This document shows positions 1 through 6,276 of a stretch of DNA of 6,622 nt, one piece after another. Origin of the DNA: Candidatus Omnitrophota bacterium (lineage in GTDB: Bacteria; Omnitrophota; Gorgyraeia; JABMQH01); contig JAPLLL010000119.1 of the NCBI GenBank assembly GCA_026387595.1, positions 16,542 through 23,163 on the forward strand. The letters are read 5' to 3'. The position numbers and the translations under genes are program-made. The notes under the pieces are model-generated. The model saw only the letters and a program-made list of their open reading frames with translations, ran no database searches and had not been told where the DNA came from. The number at the start of each line of letters is the position of its first letter. Within the stretch, counting starts at the first letter, position 1.

Positions 1-1068
1 ATTGCTTTGGGCCCTGACGCTTCGCAAGTAGCCATAAAACAATTAGGCACTAACGGCGGCGGTTTTTTTAATGTAAATTCGGCGCATCCGTTTGAAAATC
101 CGACACCATTATCAAATTTTCTGGAAATGCTGGCCATACTTTTGATAGCCGCGGCGCTGTGTTATACCTTTGGCTACATGGTCAGGGACAGGCGCCAGGG
201 CTGGGCAATACTTATAGCCATGTTGATAATTTTTATTCCATGTCTTTTCGGATGCGTGCAGGTTGAACAAAAAGGCAATCCTTTGTTTGGCCAATTAGGG
301 ATTGACCAAGGCGCAAGTGCCATACAGCCCGGCGGCAATATGGAAGGCAAGGAAGCGCGTTTTGGCATTGTAAATTCCGCTATTTGGGCAACCGCTACAA
401 CAGCGGCATCCAACGGCTCGGTAAATTCCATGCATGATTCATATATGCCTCTTGGCGGAATGATCCTGATGTGGCTCATGCAATTAGGGGAAGTGGTATT
501 TGGCGGAGTCGGTTCAGGCCTTTACGGCATGATCGCGTTTATTATTATCGCTGTTTTTGTCTCCGGCCTTATGATCGGCCGCACCCCTGAATATTTAGGT
601 AAAAAAATAGAAGCCTATGAAATGAAGATGGCTTCTATTATGATCTTAATACCGCCCATACTGGTGCTTGTAGGCACTGCAGTTTCAGTGATTCTGCCCG
701 CAGGTAAGAGTTCGATCTTAAACCCCGGACCCCACGGATTCAGCGAAATATTATATGCCTTTTCATCGGTAAGCAATAATAACGGGAGCGCATTTGCCGG
801 GTTGACCACAAATACCATTTTCTATAATATTACCCAGGGTTTAGCCATGTTCTTTGCCAGATATTGGCTTGCGATACCGGCGCTTGCTATCGCAGGTTCG
901 CTTTCCAGGAAAAAAATAGTGCCTGCAAGCCAGGGAACACTGCCTACGCATAACCTGCTTTTCATCGTATTTCTGGTCATGGTTGTTTTAATTGTCGGGG
1001 CGCTGACGTTTTTCCCGGCATTGGCTTTGGGCCCTATCGTTGAACATTTAATGTTAGCGGGGTCATGA
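1..1068 (+). CDS. kdpA: Potassium-transporting ATPase potassium-binding subunit KdpA, 5'-truncated by the window edge
   Basis: This is the K+-selective, channel-like membrane subunit of the KdpFABC pump. The reading frame is open from base 1, so the true start lies upstream. The TTG at base 7 is internal, because the residues before and after it (IALGPDASQVAIK) match the middle of KdpA. The fragment of 355 residues corresponds to roughly residue 214 onward of the 557-residue E. coli protein. Three of the four selectivity-filter loops are visible: TNGGGFFN (fragment residues 17-24), TTAASNGS (133-140) and SNNNGSAFAG (258-267). Other family blocks are MWLMQLGEVVFGGVGSGLYG, IGRTPEYLGKKIEAYEMK, NPGPHGFSEILYA and a C-terminal GALTFFPALALGP. 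The loop between GNP and NMEGKEARFG looks about seven residues longer than in E. coli. The stop TGA lies one base before the kdpB ATG, so the two are probably translationally coupled. Family identity is certain; the start and the first filter loop cannot be assessed. Confidence 0.97.
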   Translation: MALGPDASQVAIKQLGTNGGGFFNVNSAHPFENPTPLSNFLEMLAILLIAAALCYTFGYMVRDRRQGWAILIAMLIIFIPCLFGCVQVEQKGNPLFGQLGIDQGASAIQPGGNMEGKEARFGIVNSAIWATATTAASNGSVNSMHDSYMPLGGMILMWLMQLGEVVFGGVGSGLYGMIAFIIIAVFVSGLMIGRTPEYLGKKIEAYEMKMASIMILIPPILVLVGTAVSVILPAGKSSILNPGPHGFSEILYAFSSVSNNNGSAFAGLTTNTIFYNITQGLAMFFARYWLAIPALAIAGSLSRKKIVPASQGTLPTHNLLFIVFLVMVVLIVGALTFFPALALGPIVEHLMLAGS

Positions 1069-1069
1069 T

Positions 1070-3148
1070 ATGAGTAAAACACACAAACCAAGATCTTTAT
1101 TTGATCTATCCATAGCCGGCCCCGCAGCTATTGACGCTGTAAGAAAACTGGATCCCCGGCATCAGGTCAAGAATCCGGTAATGTTCGTGGTCTTGGCGGG
1201 GAGCATACTAACCACCGGTCTGTATGTTCAGACATTGCTGGGTCACGGGGAAGCGCCGGCCGGTTTTATTCTGGCTATTACTTTGTGGCTGTGGTTTACG
1301 CTCATATTTGCTAATTTTTCGGAAAGCATGGCTGAAGGCAGGGGAAAGGCACAGGCGGCAAGTTTACGCAAGGCCCGTCAGGATACCCTTGCCAAGAAGC
1401 TTTCTAAGGCCCAATATGGCGCCGATCATAAAAAAGTTTCTGCCTCAACGCTGCGAAAAGGGGATATAGTTCTTGTTGAAGCGGGCGATATCGTACCAAT
1501 GGACGGAGAAGTTATCGAGGGCGTGGCAAGCGTTGATGAAAGCGCGATCACCGGGGAGAGCGCACCTGTTATACGCGAAAGCGGCGGGGACCGCAGCGCT
1601 GTTACCGGAGGTACACGCGTTCTTTCCGATTGGCTTGTGGTACGCATCAGCTCCAACCCCGGTGAGACGTTTCTTGACCATATGATCACGATGGTGGAAG
1701 GGGCCAAACGCCAGAAAACCCCCAATGAGATCGCGTTAAGTATTTTACTTGCGGTTTTTACGCTCATTTTTCTTTTAGCAACCGTTACGCTTTTACCGTT
1801 CTCGATCTACAGCGTAATTTCCGCGGGGCAGGGAGTTCCGGTTACAGTCACTGTACTGGTCGCGCTTTTGGTCTGCCTTATCCCTACGACCATCGGCGGA
1901 TTGCTGCCCGCTATCGGGATTGCGGGAATGGACAGGATGATCCAGGCTAATGTCATTGCCACATCGGGCCGGGCCGTAGAAGCATCCGGGGACGTGGACG
2001 TCCTGCTTTTAGACAAGACCGGCACTATCACTTTGGGCAACAGGCAGGCTGTTACTTTTGCGCCTGCTCACGGCGTAAGCGTTGAATCTTTGGCAGATGC
2101 GGCGCAGATAGCTTCTCTGGCAGATGAAACACCCGAAGGCAGAAGTATTGTTATATTGGCCAAGGAAAAATACGGTATAAGAGAACGCCACATCCATGAA
2201 CTTCACGCAAAATTTATCCCGTTTACGGCGCAGACGCGGATGAGCGGTGTTGACCTGGGAGACGGCAGACAGATCAGGAAGGGCGCGGTTGACGCTATTG
2301 AACGCTATGTAAAAGAACTTGGGGGCGCGTTCCCGGAAGATTTAAAAATAGCCATTACGTCTATTTCCAAAAGCGGAGGCACCCCGCTGGTAGTGGCCGA
2401 ACATAAAAATGTGCTGGGCGTGATCCATTTGAAGGATATTGTCAAAGGCGGCATAAGGGAGCGTTTTGCCGAATTGAGGCGAATGGGCATTAAGACCGTA
2501 ATGATCACCGGAGACAATCCGCTGACCGCTGCCGCGATCGCTGCCGAAGCCGGCATGGATGATTTCCTGGCCCAGGCTACTCCCGAATCTAAACTCAAAT
2601 TCATCCGTAAGATGCAAGAGGGCGGCAGGCTTGTCGCCATGACCGGGGATGGAACAAATGATGCGCCGGCCCTTGCTCAGGCAGACGTTGCCGTGGCAAT
2701 GAATACGGGAACCCAGGCGGCAAAAGAAGCTGGTAACATGGTTGATCTTGATTCCAATCCGACAAAGCTTATTGAAGTCGTCGAGATCGGAAAACAGCTG
2801 CTTATGACACGCGGCTCATTGACTACCTTCAGTATTGCCAATGACGTGTCAAAATATTTTGCGATAATCCCTGCGGCATTCGCAGGGACATATCCCGCGC
2901 TGAACGCGCTTAATATCATGCGGCTTGCCACGCCCCAGAGCGCTGTTTTGTCGGCTGTTATTTTTAACGCGCTTATTATCATATTGCTGATCCCCCTGGC
3001 CCTGCGCGGAGTTAAATATAAGCCCATGCCGGCAAGCTGGCTTTTGCGGGATAATTTACTGGTCTATGGGGTAGGCGGAATTATTGCGCCGTTTATCGGG
3101 ATCAAGCTGATCGATATGATCCTGGTTGCTTTAAAATTGGTCCACTAG
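1070..3148 (+). CDS. kdpB: Potassium-transporting P-type ATPase ATP-binding subunit KdpB
   Basis: KdpB is the catalytic subunit that hydrolyses ATP to drive K+ import through KdpA in the inner membrane. At 692 residues it is close to the usual length of about 680. The motifs appear in order: TGES in the actuator domain (residues 161-164), PTTIGGLLPAIG in the membrane pump helix (272-283), the phosphorylated DKTGT (Asp315), FTAQTRMSG and RKGAVDAI in the nucleotide-binding domain (Phe385 and Lys404 at the ATP-contact positions), MITGDNPLTAAA (from 478), TGDGTNDAPALAQADVA (from 525) and the membrane charge pair in NDVSKYFAIIPA (Asp592, Lys595; E. coli 583 and 586). All catalytic residues are intact. 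Ser164 matches the E. coli TGES serine whose phosphorylation is known to inhibit the pump, so that control is possible here. The ATG one base after the kdpA stop is chosen because it gives the expected N-terminus (LDPRHQVKNPVMFVV block). The SD is weak (AGCGGGG, 1056-1062), which fits coupling to kdpA. Confidence 0.98.
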   Translation: MSKTHKPRSLFDLSIAGPAAIDAVRKLDPRHQVKNPVMFVVLAGSILTTGLYVQTLLGHGEAPAGFILAITLWLWFTLIFANFSESMAEGRGKAQAASLRKARQDTLAKKLSKAQYGADHKKVSASTLRKGDIVLVEAGDIVPMDGEVIEGVASVDESAITGESAPVIRESGGDRSAVTGGTRVLSDWLVVRISSNPGETFLDHMITMVEGAKRQKTPNEIALSILLAVFTLIFLLATVTLLPFSIYSVISAGQGVPVTVTVLVALLVCLIPTTIGGLLPAIGIAGMDRMIQANVIATSGRAVEASGDVDVLLLDKTGTITLGNRQAVTFAPAHGVSVESLADAAQIASLADETPEGRSIVILAKEKYGIRERHIHELHAKFIPFTAQTRMSGVDLGDGRQIRKGAVDAIERYVKELGGAFPEDLKIAITSISKSGGTPLVVAEHKNVLGVIHLKDIVKGGIRERFAELRRMGIKTVMITGDNPLTAAAIAAEAGMDDFLAQATPESKLKFIRKMQEGGRLVAMTGDGTNDAPALAQADVAVAMNTGTQAAKEAGNMVDLDSNPTKLIEVVEIGKQLLMTRGSLTTFSIANDVSKYFAIIPAAFAGTYPALNALNIMRLATPQSAVLSAVIFNALIIILLIPLALRGVKYKPMPASWLLRDNLLVYGVGGIIAPFIGIKLIDMILVALKLVH

Positions 3149-3153
3149 AGGAG
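3149..3153 (+). promoter_or_regulatory. Ribosome-binding site of kdpC
   Basis: AGGAG directly follows the kdpB TAG stop and lies 7 nt upstream of the kdpC ATG. The good match and spacing fix the kdpC start at 3161. Confidence 0.8.
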
Positions 3154-3160
3154 ATGGAAG

Positions 3161-3763
3161 ATGTTCAAAGAACAAATACGTCCGGCAATTTTGTTGTTTA
3201 TCATCCTATCGGTAATAACCGGGGTTATTTATCCGTTATTTGTAACCGGGACAGCCCAGACCTTTTTCCATAAACAGTCAAATGGCAGCTTGATCTATCG
3301 AGACGGCAAACCGATCGGTTCGGCGCTTATCGGTCAGTCTTTTAGCGATCCCGGGTATTTTTGGGGACGTCCTTCAGCAACATCGCCTGTTCCGTTTAAC
3401 GCGGCAGCCTCATCAGGGTCAAACCTGGGGTCGTCCAATACAGCGCTGTTGGATGCCGTAAAAACGCGGATCAAGTTGTTAAAAGATGCCGATCCTGACA
3501 ATAAGAACCCCATACCTGTAGATCTTGTTACTTCTTCGGCAAGCGGTTTAGATCCGCATATCAGCTTAGCGGCTGCGTATTATCAAATTCCCCGGGTTGC
3601 GCATGCGCGCAGGTCATCCAAAGAACTTGTAAAAAAGATCATGGATCAACATACCAGCGGACGTTTCTTCGGAATAATAGGCGAACCGGTCGTAAATGTG
3701 GTAGAATTGAATTTGGCGCTGGATCAGCAAACTTCCTGCCTTGCCGGCAGGCAGGCAAATTGA
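3161..3763 (+). CDS. kdpC: Potassium-transporting ATPase accessory subunit KdpC
   Basis: KdpC is a single-span membrane protein that assembles with KdpA and KdpB and is proposed to raise the pump's ATP affinity. The 200-residue product has an N-terminal membrane helix (about residues 8-30, followed by TGTAQ) and then an extracytoplasmic domain with family blocks GSALIGQSF (53-61), YFWGRPSAT (66-74), LDPHISLAAAYYQIPRVAHAR (from 130) and GEPVVNVVELNLALD near the end. Normal KdpC proteins finish soon after that last block. Here ten extra residues (TSCLAGRQAN, 191-200) follow, and they are encoded by a GC-rich near-palindrome at 3735-3755, so the tail looks like a repeat insertion read in frame rather than native KdpC. 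The start is supported by a strong SD. The stop TGA overlaps the SD of kdpD. Confidence 0.97.
   Translation: MFKEQIRPAILLFIILSVITGVIYPLFVTGTAQTFFHKQSNGSLIYRDGKPIGSALIGQSFSDPGYFWGRPSATSPVPFNAAASSGSNLGSSNTALLDAVKTRIKLLKDADPDNKNPIPVDLVTSSASGLDPHISLAAAYYQIPRVAHARRSSKELVKKIMDQHTSGRFFGIIGEPVVNVVELNLALDQQTSCLAGRQAN
3735..3755. repeat. Short GC-rich palindromic repeat at the kdpC 3' end
   Basis: CCTGCC (3735-3740) and GGCAGG (3750-3755) are perfect complements flanking the self-complementary TGCCGGCA (3742-3749). A single extra T at 3741 is the only break in what would be a 20-bp palindrome. It lies in frame at the end of kdpC and encodes the atypical tail (SCLAGRQA). From memory, CCTGCCTGCCGGCAGGCAGG-like units and LPAGRQ-type tails recur in genomes of several uncultivated bacterial lineages, which suggests a dispersed palindromic element. 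Only one copy is visible in this window. In RNA it would also form a stable hairpin about 16 nt before the kdpD start codon. Confidence 0.7.
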
Positions 3764-3766
3764 GGT
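3762..3766 (+). promoter_or_regulatory. Ribosome-binding site of kdpD, overlapping the kdpC stop
   Basis: GAGGT shares its GA with the kdpC TGA stop (3761-3763) and lies 5 nt before the kdpD ATG at 3772. The overlap suggests that ribosomes ending kdpC feed kdpD translation. The palindrome ending at 3755 sits just upstream and could affect this coupling. Confidence 0.7.
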
Positions 3767-3771
3767 AAAAT

Positions 3772-5949
3772 ATGGACAGGCCCAATCCGGATGAATTATT
3801 AGAAAATATCAAGCGCGAAGAATCCCATAGAGGCAAGCTTAAGATCTTCTTTGGCGCGGCCGCCGGAGTAGGCAAAACCTACTCAATGCTTGAGACCGCA
3901 AGGATGCAGAAAAAGGAAGGCATTGACGTTGTTGCTGGCTGGGTTGAGACACATAAACGCGTTGAAACCGAAGCCCTTCTCGAAGGCCTGGAGATCCTCC
4001 CGGCAAAAATTATCCAATATAAGAATGTTGAATTGCGCGAATTTGATATTGATGCCGCGTTAGAAAGAAAACCTGCTCTTATACTGGTAGATGAATTAGC
4101 CCATACCAATGCCCCTGGTTCGCGCCATCCCAAAAGATGGCAGGATGTGGAAGAGCTCCTTGATAAAGGAATAGATGTCTATACTACACTTAATGTCCAG
4201 CATTGCGAAAGCGCAACCGATGTTGTGGCCCAGATCACCGGCGTTACCGTCCGCGAGACCGTACCCGATACGCTTGTTGAAAAGGCCGATGAGATAGAGC
4301 TTGTAGACCTGCCCACTGAAAATCTCTTAAAGCGCCTTAAGGACGGGAAGGTTTATCTCGGGGAGATGGCCCAAAGGGCAGCCCAGCATTTCTTCCAGCC
4401 GGGCAATCTTATCGCGTTGCGGCAATTGGCGCTTCGTTATACCGCGCACAACGTGGATGAAAAACTGATGTCATATAAACAGGCCCATGCTATTTCAAAG
4501 GTATGGGGCGCCAGGGACAGGTTCCTGGTATGCATATCGCCCAGCCCCGAGGCCATGGGCCTGATCAGGGCGGGCAAACGCATTGCGTCGGATCTAGGGG
4601 TAAACTGGACCGTTGCGTATGTAGAGACCAGCCTGGAATCAAATGAAAAGGACAGGGCCAGGATATCGGAAACGATGCGCCTTGCGGAAAATTTAGGGGC
4701 ACAGGTGGCAACGCTTAGCGGACAGGATATCGCAGAGACGCTGATCTCATATGCCCGTTCAAAAAATATTACTAAAATAATTTTAGGCAAGCCGGAAAAA
4801 CCGGGATGGAGGGAATATGTTTTCGGCTCCCTTATTGATAGATTGGCCCGTAAGTGCCAGGGGATAGACCTGTATCTATTAAGCGGCGAAGCCCAGGATG
4901 AGCCCATTGAAGTTGCGCCCAGGGGCATGGCCCCTTTTTCCTGGAAGAATTTTTTGAAAACATTATGCATTGTGATCTTTTGTACCTTAATAGACTGGGT
5001 ATTGCTGGGTTATTTGGCTCTTGTGAATTTGATAATGCTCTATTTTCTTGGAGTAACCTGGGTCGCTTTTAAATACGGCCGCAGGATGTCCATGATAGCG
5101 TCTTTTTTAAGTGTTTTATTCTTTGATTTCTTTTTTGTGCCCCCGTATTTTACATTTGCGGTAGCCGACATTGAATATACCCTGACTTTTGCCGTTATGC
5201 TCATTGTAGGTTTTGCCATAGCCCATTTAACAGGCCGGCTTCGCCGCCAAGCCAGCATGCTGCGTTTTAGGGAGGATAGGACACAGGTCCTTTATGCCTT
5301 GAGCCGGGAATTGTCAAAGAGCTCATATCCGGATGAGCTCTTTAAAATTTCGCTTAAGCATGTTCAGGAGTTTTTTAAATGCCGCACTGTTATCCTTACT
5401 CCGGACGCGAATAAGAAACTTACCCCGCGTTTTGGCAATAGGGAAGAGCTGGATCTTTCCCCGAATGAAATTGCCGTAGCGCAATGGTCGTATGAAAATA
5501 AAAAATCAGCCGGCAGGGATACGGATACCCTTCCGGGCTCAAAAGGCGTTTACCTGCCTTTTGTAGGTTCTGAAAAGACAGTAGGGGTGCTCGGGGTTTT
5601 CCCCGTGCAGGATAAACAATTTATAGACCCGGAACAATGGCATATCCTGGAGGTATTTGTCAGCCAGACCGCGCTGGCAGTTGAAGGAGCCCAGCTTGCA
5701 GCAACAGCCCTTGAGGCGGCGGCAAAGATCGAAAGCGAGCGCCTTAAAAATCTGCTTCTCACTACTTTTTCTTCAGAGCTGCCCCAGCCCTTGGTATCGA
5801 TTTCTCAAACAGCATCGGAATTATTAAAGCCGGAAAATATCAGGGATGATTCAAAACGCGCTGTATTAATCGAAAAAATGAAACAGGAAGTAGGGCGGCT
5901 TAATACGCTTATCGCCGAAATACCGCAAATAATCGAGTCCGAAGAATAA
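3772..5949 (+). CDS. kdpD: KdpD-type potassium/turgor sensor lacking the kinase catalytic domain and phospho-accepting His
   Basis: Normal KdpD is a membrane sensor kinase that phosphorylates KdpE to induce kdp. Domains seen in this 725-residue protein are: the N-terminal KdpD domain with Walker A GAAAGVGKT (28-36) and VDELAHTNAPGSRH (from 106); a USP domain (about 249-375) with SPS then 20 residues then WTVAY (256-283), close to the cyclic-di-AMP pattern SxS-X20-FTAxY described for Staphylococcus KdpD; four membrane helices (about 397-486) followed by the basic stretch GRLRRQ; a GAF-like domain (about 505-645); and a DHp helical hairpin (about 654-725). At the H-box, where normal KdpD has SHDLRTPL, this protein reads SSELPQPL (667-674), so Ser668 replaces the histidine equivalent to E. 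coli His673. It ends right after the DHp hairpin, against about 894 residues in E. coli, with no N, G1 or G2 ATP-binding boxes. The bases after the TAA encode no kinase remnant in any frame, so a recent frameshift is unlikely. No kdpE follows. It may act as a ligand-binding dimeric regulator or work with another kinase; the function is inferred only. Confidence 0.9.
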   Translation: MDRPNPDELLENIKREESHRGKLKIFFGAAAGVGKTYSMLETARMQKKEGIDVVAGWVETHKRVETEALLEGLEILPAKIIQYKNVELREFDIDAALERKPALILVDELAHTNAPGSRHPKRWQDVEELLDKGIDVYTTLNVQHCESATDVVAQITGVTVRETVPDTLVEKADEIELVDLPTENLLKRLKDGKVYLGEMAQRAAQHFFQPGNLIALRQLALRYTAHNVDEKLMSYKQAHAISKVWGARDRFLVCISPSPEAMGLIRAGKRIASDLGVNWTVAYVETSLESNEKDRARISETMRLAENLGAQVATLSGQDIAETLISYARSKNITKIILGKPEKPGWREYVFGSLIDRLARKCQGIDLYLLSGEAQDEPIEVAPRGMAPFSWKNFLKTLCIVIFCTLIDWVLLGYLALVNLIMLYFLGVTWVAFKYGRRMSMIASFLSVLFFDFFFVPPYFTFAVADIEYTLTFAVMLIVGFAIAHLTGRLRRQASMLRFREDRTQVLYALSRELSKSSYPDELFKISLKHVQEFFKCRTVILTPDANKKLTPRFGNREELDLSPNEIAVAQWSYENKKSAGRDTDTLPGSKGVYLPFVGSEKTVGVLGVFPVQDKQFIDPEQWHILEVFVSQTALAVEGAQLAATALEAAAKIESERLKNLLLTTFSSELPQPLVSISQTASELLKPENIRDDSKRAVLIEKMKQEVGRLNTLIAEIPQIIESEE

Positions 5950-5977
5950 TCTCTCGCAAGAAATTTCAAAATTTTTG

Positions 5978-6005
5978 TTGACCCATTCGTCGCCGAGTCT
6001 ACAAT
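5978..6005 (+). promoter_or_regulatory. Candidate sigma70-type promoter P1, downstream of kdpD
   Basis: TTGACC (5978-5983) and TACAAT (6000-6005) are separated by 16 bp, each one base off consensus. The expected transcript would start near 6012 and run through the intergenic hairpins toward amt. It lies 28 bases after the kdpD stop. There is no experimental support, and A+T-rich DNA gives such matches by chance. Confidence 0.45.
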
Positions 6006-6020
6006 AAAGGCTCCTCAGGA

Positions 6021-6071
6021 TCAAGCAAACTATGGTAGAAATTCCTAGAAGATTTTGCTTGACATTTTTTT
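6021..6071 (+). terminator. Inverted repeat with T-run: possible kdp operon terminator and/or operator
   Basis: TCAAGCAAA (6021-6029) and TTTGCTTGA (6054-6062) are perfect 9-bp complements. An imperfect inner stem (CTA-T-GG with CC-TAG, 6030-6035 and 6044-6048) lies between them. The right arm is followed by CA and seven Ts (6065-6071), the layout of an intrinsic terminator for transcripts from kdpABCD or P1. The stem is only moderately GC-rich and the outer loop is long (24 nt), so termination may be weak. The right arm also covers the first four bases of the P2 -35 box, so a DNA operator role is equally possible. Confidence 0.45.
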
Positions 6072-6086
6072 AAAACGTGATATAGT
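6059..6086 (+). promoter_or_regulatory. Strong sigma70-type promoter P2, upstream of the amt leader
   Basis: A perfect TTGACA (6059-6064), a 16-bp spacer, an extended -10 TG (6078-6079) and TATAGT (6081-6086) form a near-consensus housekeeping promoter. The start of transcription is expected at about 6092-6095, giving a leader of about 200 nt before amt, or a short RNA of about 60 nt if transcription stops at the T-run ending at 6154. The -35 overlaps the right arm of the inverted repeat at 6021-6062, suggesting control at this site. Confidence 0.75.
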
Positions 6087-6105
6087 TGTTTTGTACAAAG
6101 GAGTA

Positions 6106-6125
6106 AAAAGACGTTGAAGTCTTTT
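6106..6125 (+). promoter_or_regulatory. Candidate anti-terminator hairpin in the amt leader
   Basis: AAAAGAC (6106-6112) pairs perfectly with GTCTTTT (6119-6125) around a six-base loop GTTGAA. The 3' arm is also the start of the 5' arm of the terminator hairpin at 6118-6146, so the two structures exclude each other. This is the usual logic of transcription attenuation. A short hairpin made mostly of A-T pairs would need a bound factor, ligand or translating ribosome to win, so the regulatory role is inferred. Confidence 0.45.
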
Positions 6126-6154
6126 AGCCGATTGCGCTAAAAGGCTCTTTTTTT
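6118..6154 (+). terminator. Intrinsic terminator 1 in the amt leader
   Basis: AGTCTTTTAGC (6118-6128) pairs with GCTAAAAGGCT (6136-6146) over 11 positions, including one G.T pair, around a seven-base loop. A C and then seven Ts (6148-6154) follow. With P2 at 6059-6086, a transcript stopping here would be about 60 nt long, so this is either an attenuator for amt or the end of a small RNA. Confidence 0.7.
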
Positions 6155-6161
6155 AGGGACT

Positions 6162-6208
6162 AAGGCGTCCCTTACCCGTTGAATGGGTAGGGACGCCTTT
6201 TGATTTTT
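6162..6208 (+). terminator. Intrinsic terminator 2 in the amt leader
   Basis: AAGGCGTCCC plus TACCC (6162-6177, with one bulged T) pairs with GGGTA plus GGGACGCCTT (6185-6199) around the loop GTTGAAT, giving a very stable 15-bp stem. It is followed by TTTTGATTTTT (6198-6208). It lies 82 bases before the amt start, so amt transcripts from P1 or P2 must read through it. The outer arms (AAGGCG/CGCCTT with flanking T-rich DNA) would also allow some termination from the opposite strand. Confidence 0.75.
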
Positions 6209-6232
6209 CAGGGTTTTGCACCAGTAAAAATC

Positions 6233-6270
6233 ATCCCGAGCCATTGAATTTTACATGTATGGCGAGGGAT
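6233..6270 (+). other. Symmetric hairpin with tandem G.A mismatches upstream of the amt RBS
   Basis: ATCCC (6233-6237) pairs with GGGAT (6266-6270) and GCCAT (6240-6244) with ATGGC (6259-6263). Between the two 5-bp helices, GA (6238-6239) faces GA (6264-6265), the arrangement that forms sheared tandem G.A pairs in RNA. The loop is 14 nt and contains ACATGT. The structure ends 6 nt before the amt AAGGAG. It could be an RNA element acting on amt translation or a DNA operator. I do not recognise it as a known riboswitch. Confidence 0.45.
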
Positions 6271-6276
6271 ATGAAC

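Noticed and set aside
174..479. Reverse-strand open frames inside kdpA, and similar ones under kdpB and kdpD
   Set aside because: They overlap strongly conserved Kdp coding sequence, have no recognisable domains and no separate RBS or promoter, and are shadows of the real genes.
6032..6073. Small ATG-started frame of 13 codons (MVEIPRRFCLTFF) between kdpD and P2
   Set aside because: It has no good SD at a usable distance and lies inside the inverted repeat and T-run, so the hairpin explains the sequence better.
6090..6099. TTTGTACAAA, a perfect 10-bp palindrome at the expected P2 start site
   Set aside because: It is too short and A+T-rich to call an operator alone, and as RNA it would leave only a three-pair stem. 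It could still be a small repressor site.
5950..6120. Possible frameshifted remainder of the KdpD kinase domain after the stop
   Set aside because: Read in all three forward frames, this stretch shows no N, G1 or G2 box motifs and has promoter-like A+T-rich composition.
6156..6199. Terminator 2 region as a transposon or REP-type repeat end
   Set aside because: Only one copy is visible, no transposase or target duplication is nearby, and the T-run plus position fit an intrinsic terminator.
6217..6223. TGCACCA matching one half of an NtrC-binding palindrome upstream of amt
   Set aside because: The matching right half (TGGTGCA) is absent at the expected distance and no sigma54 -24/-12 element is present, so a single 7-base match is likely chance.
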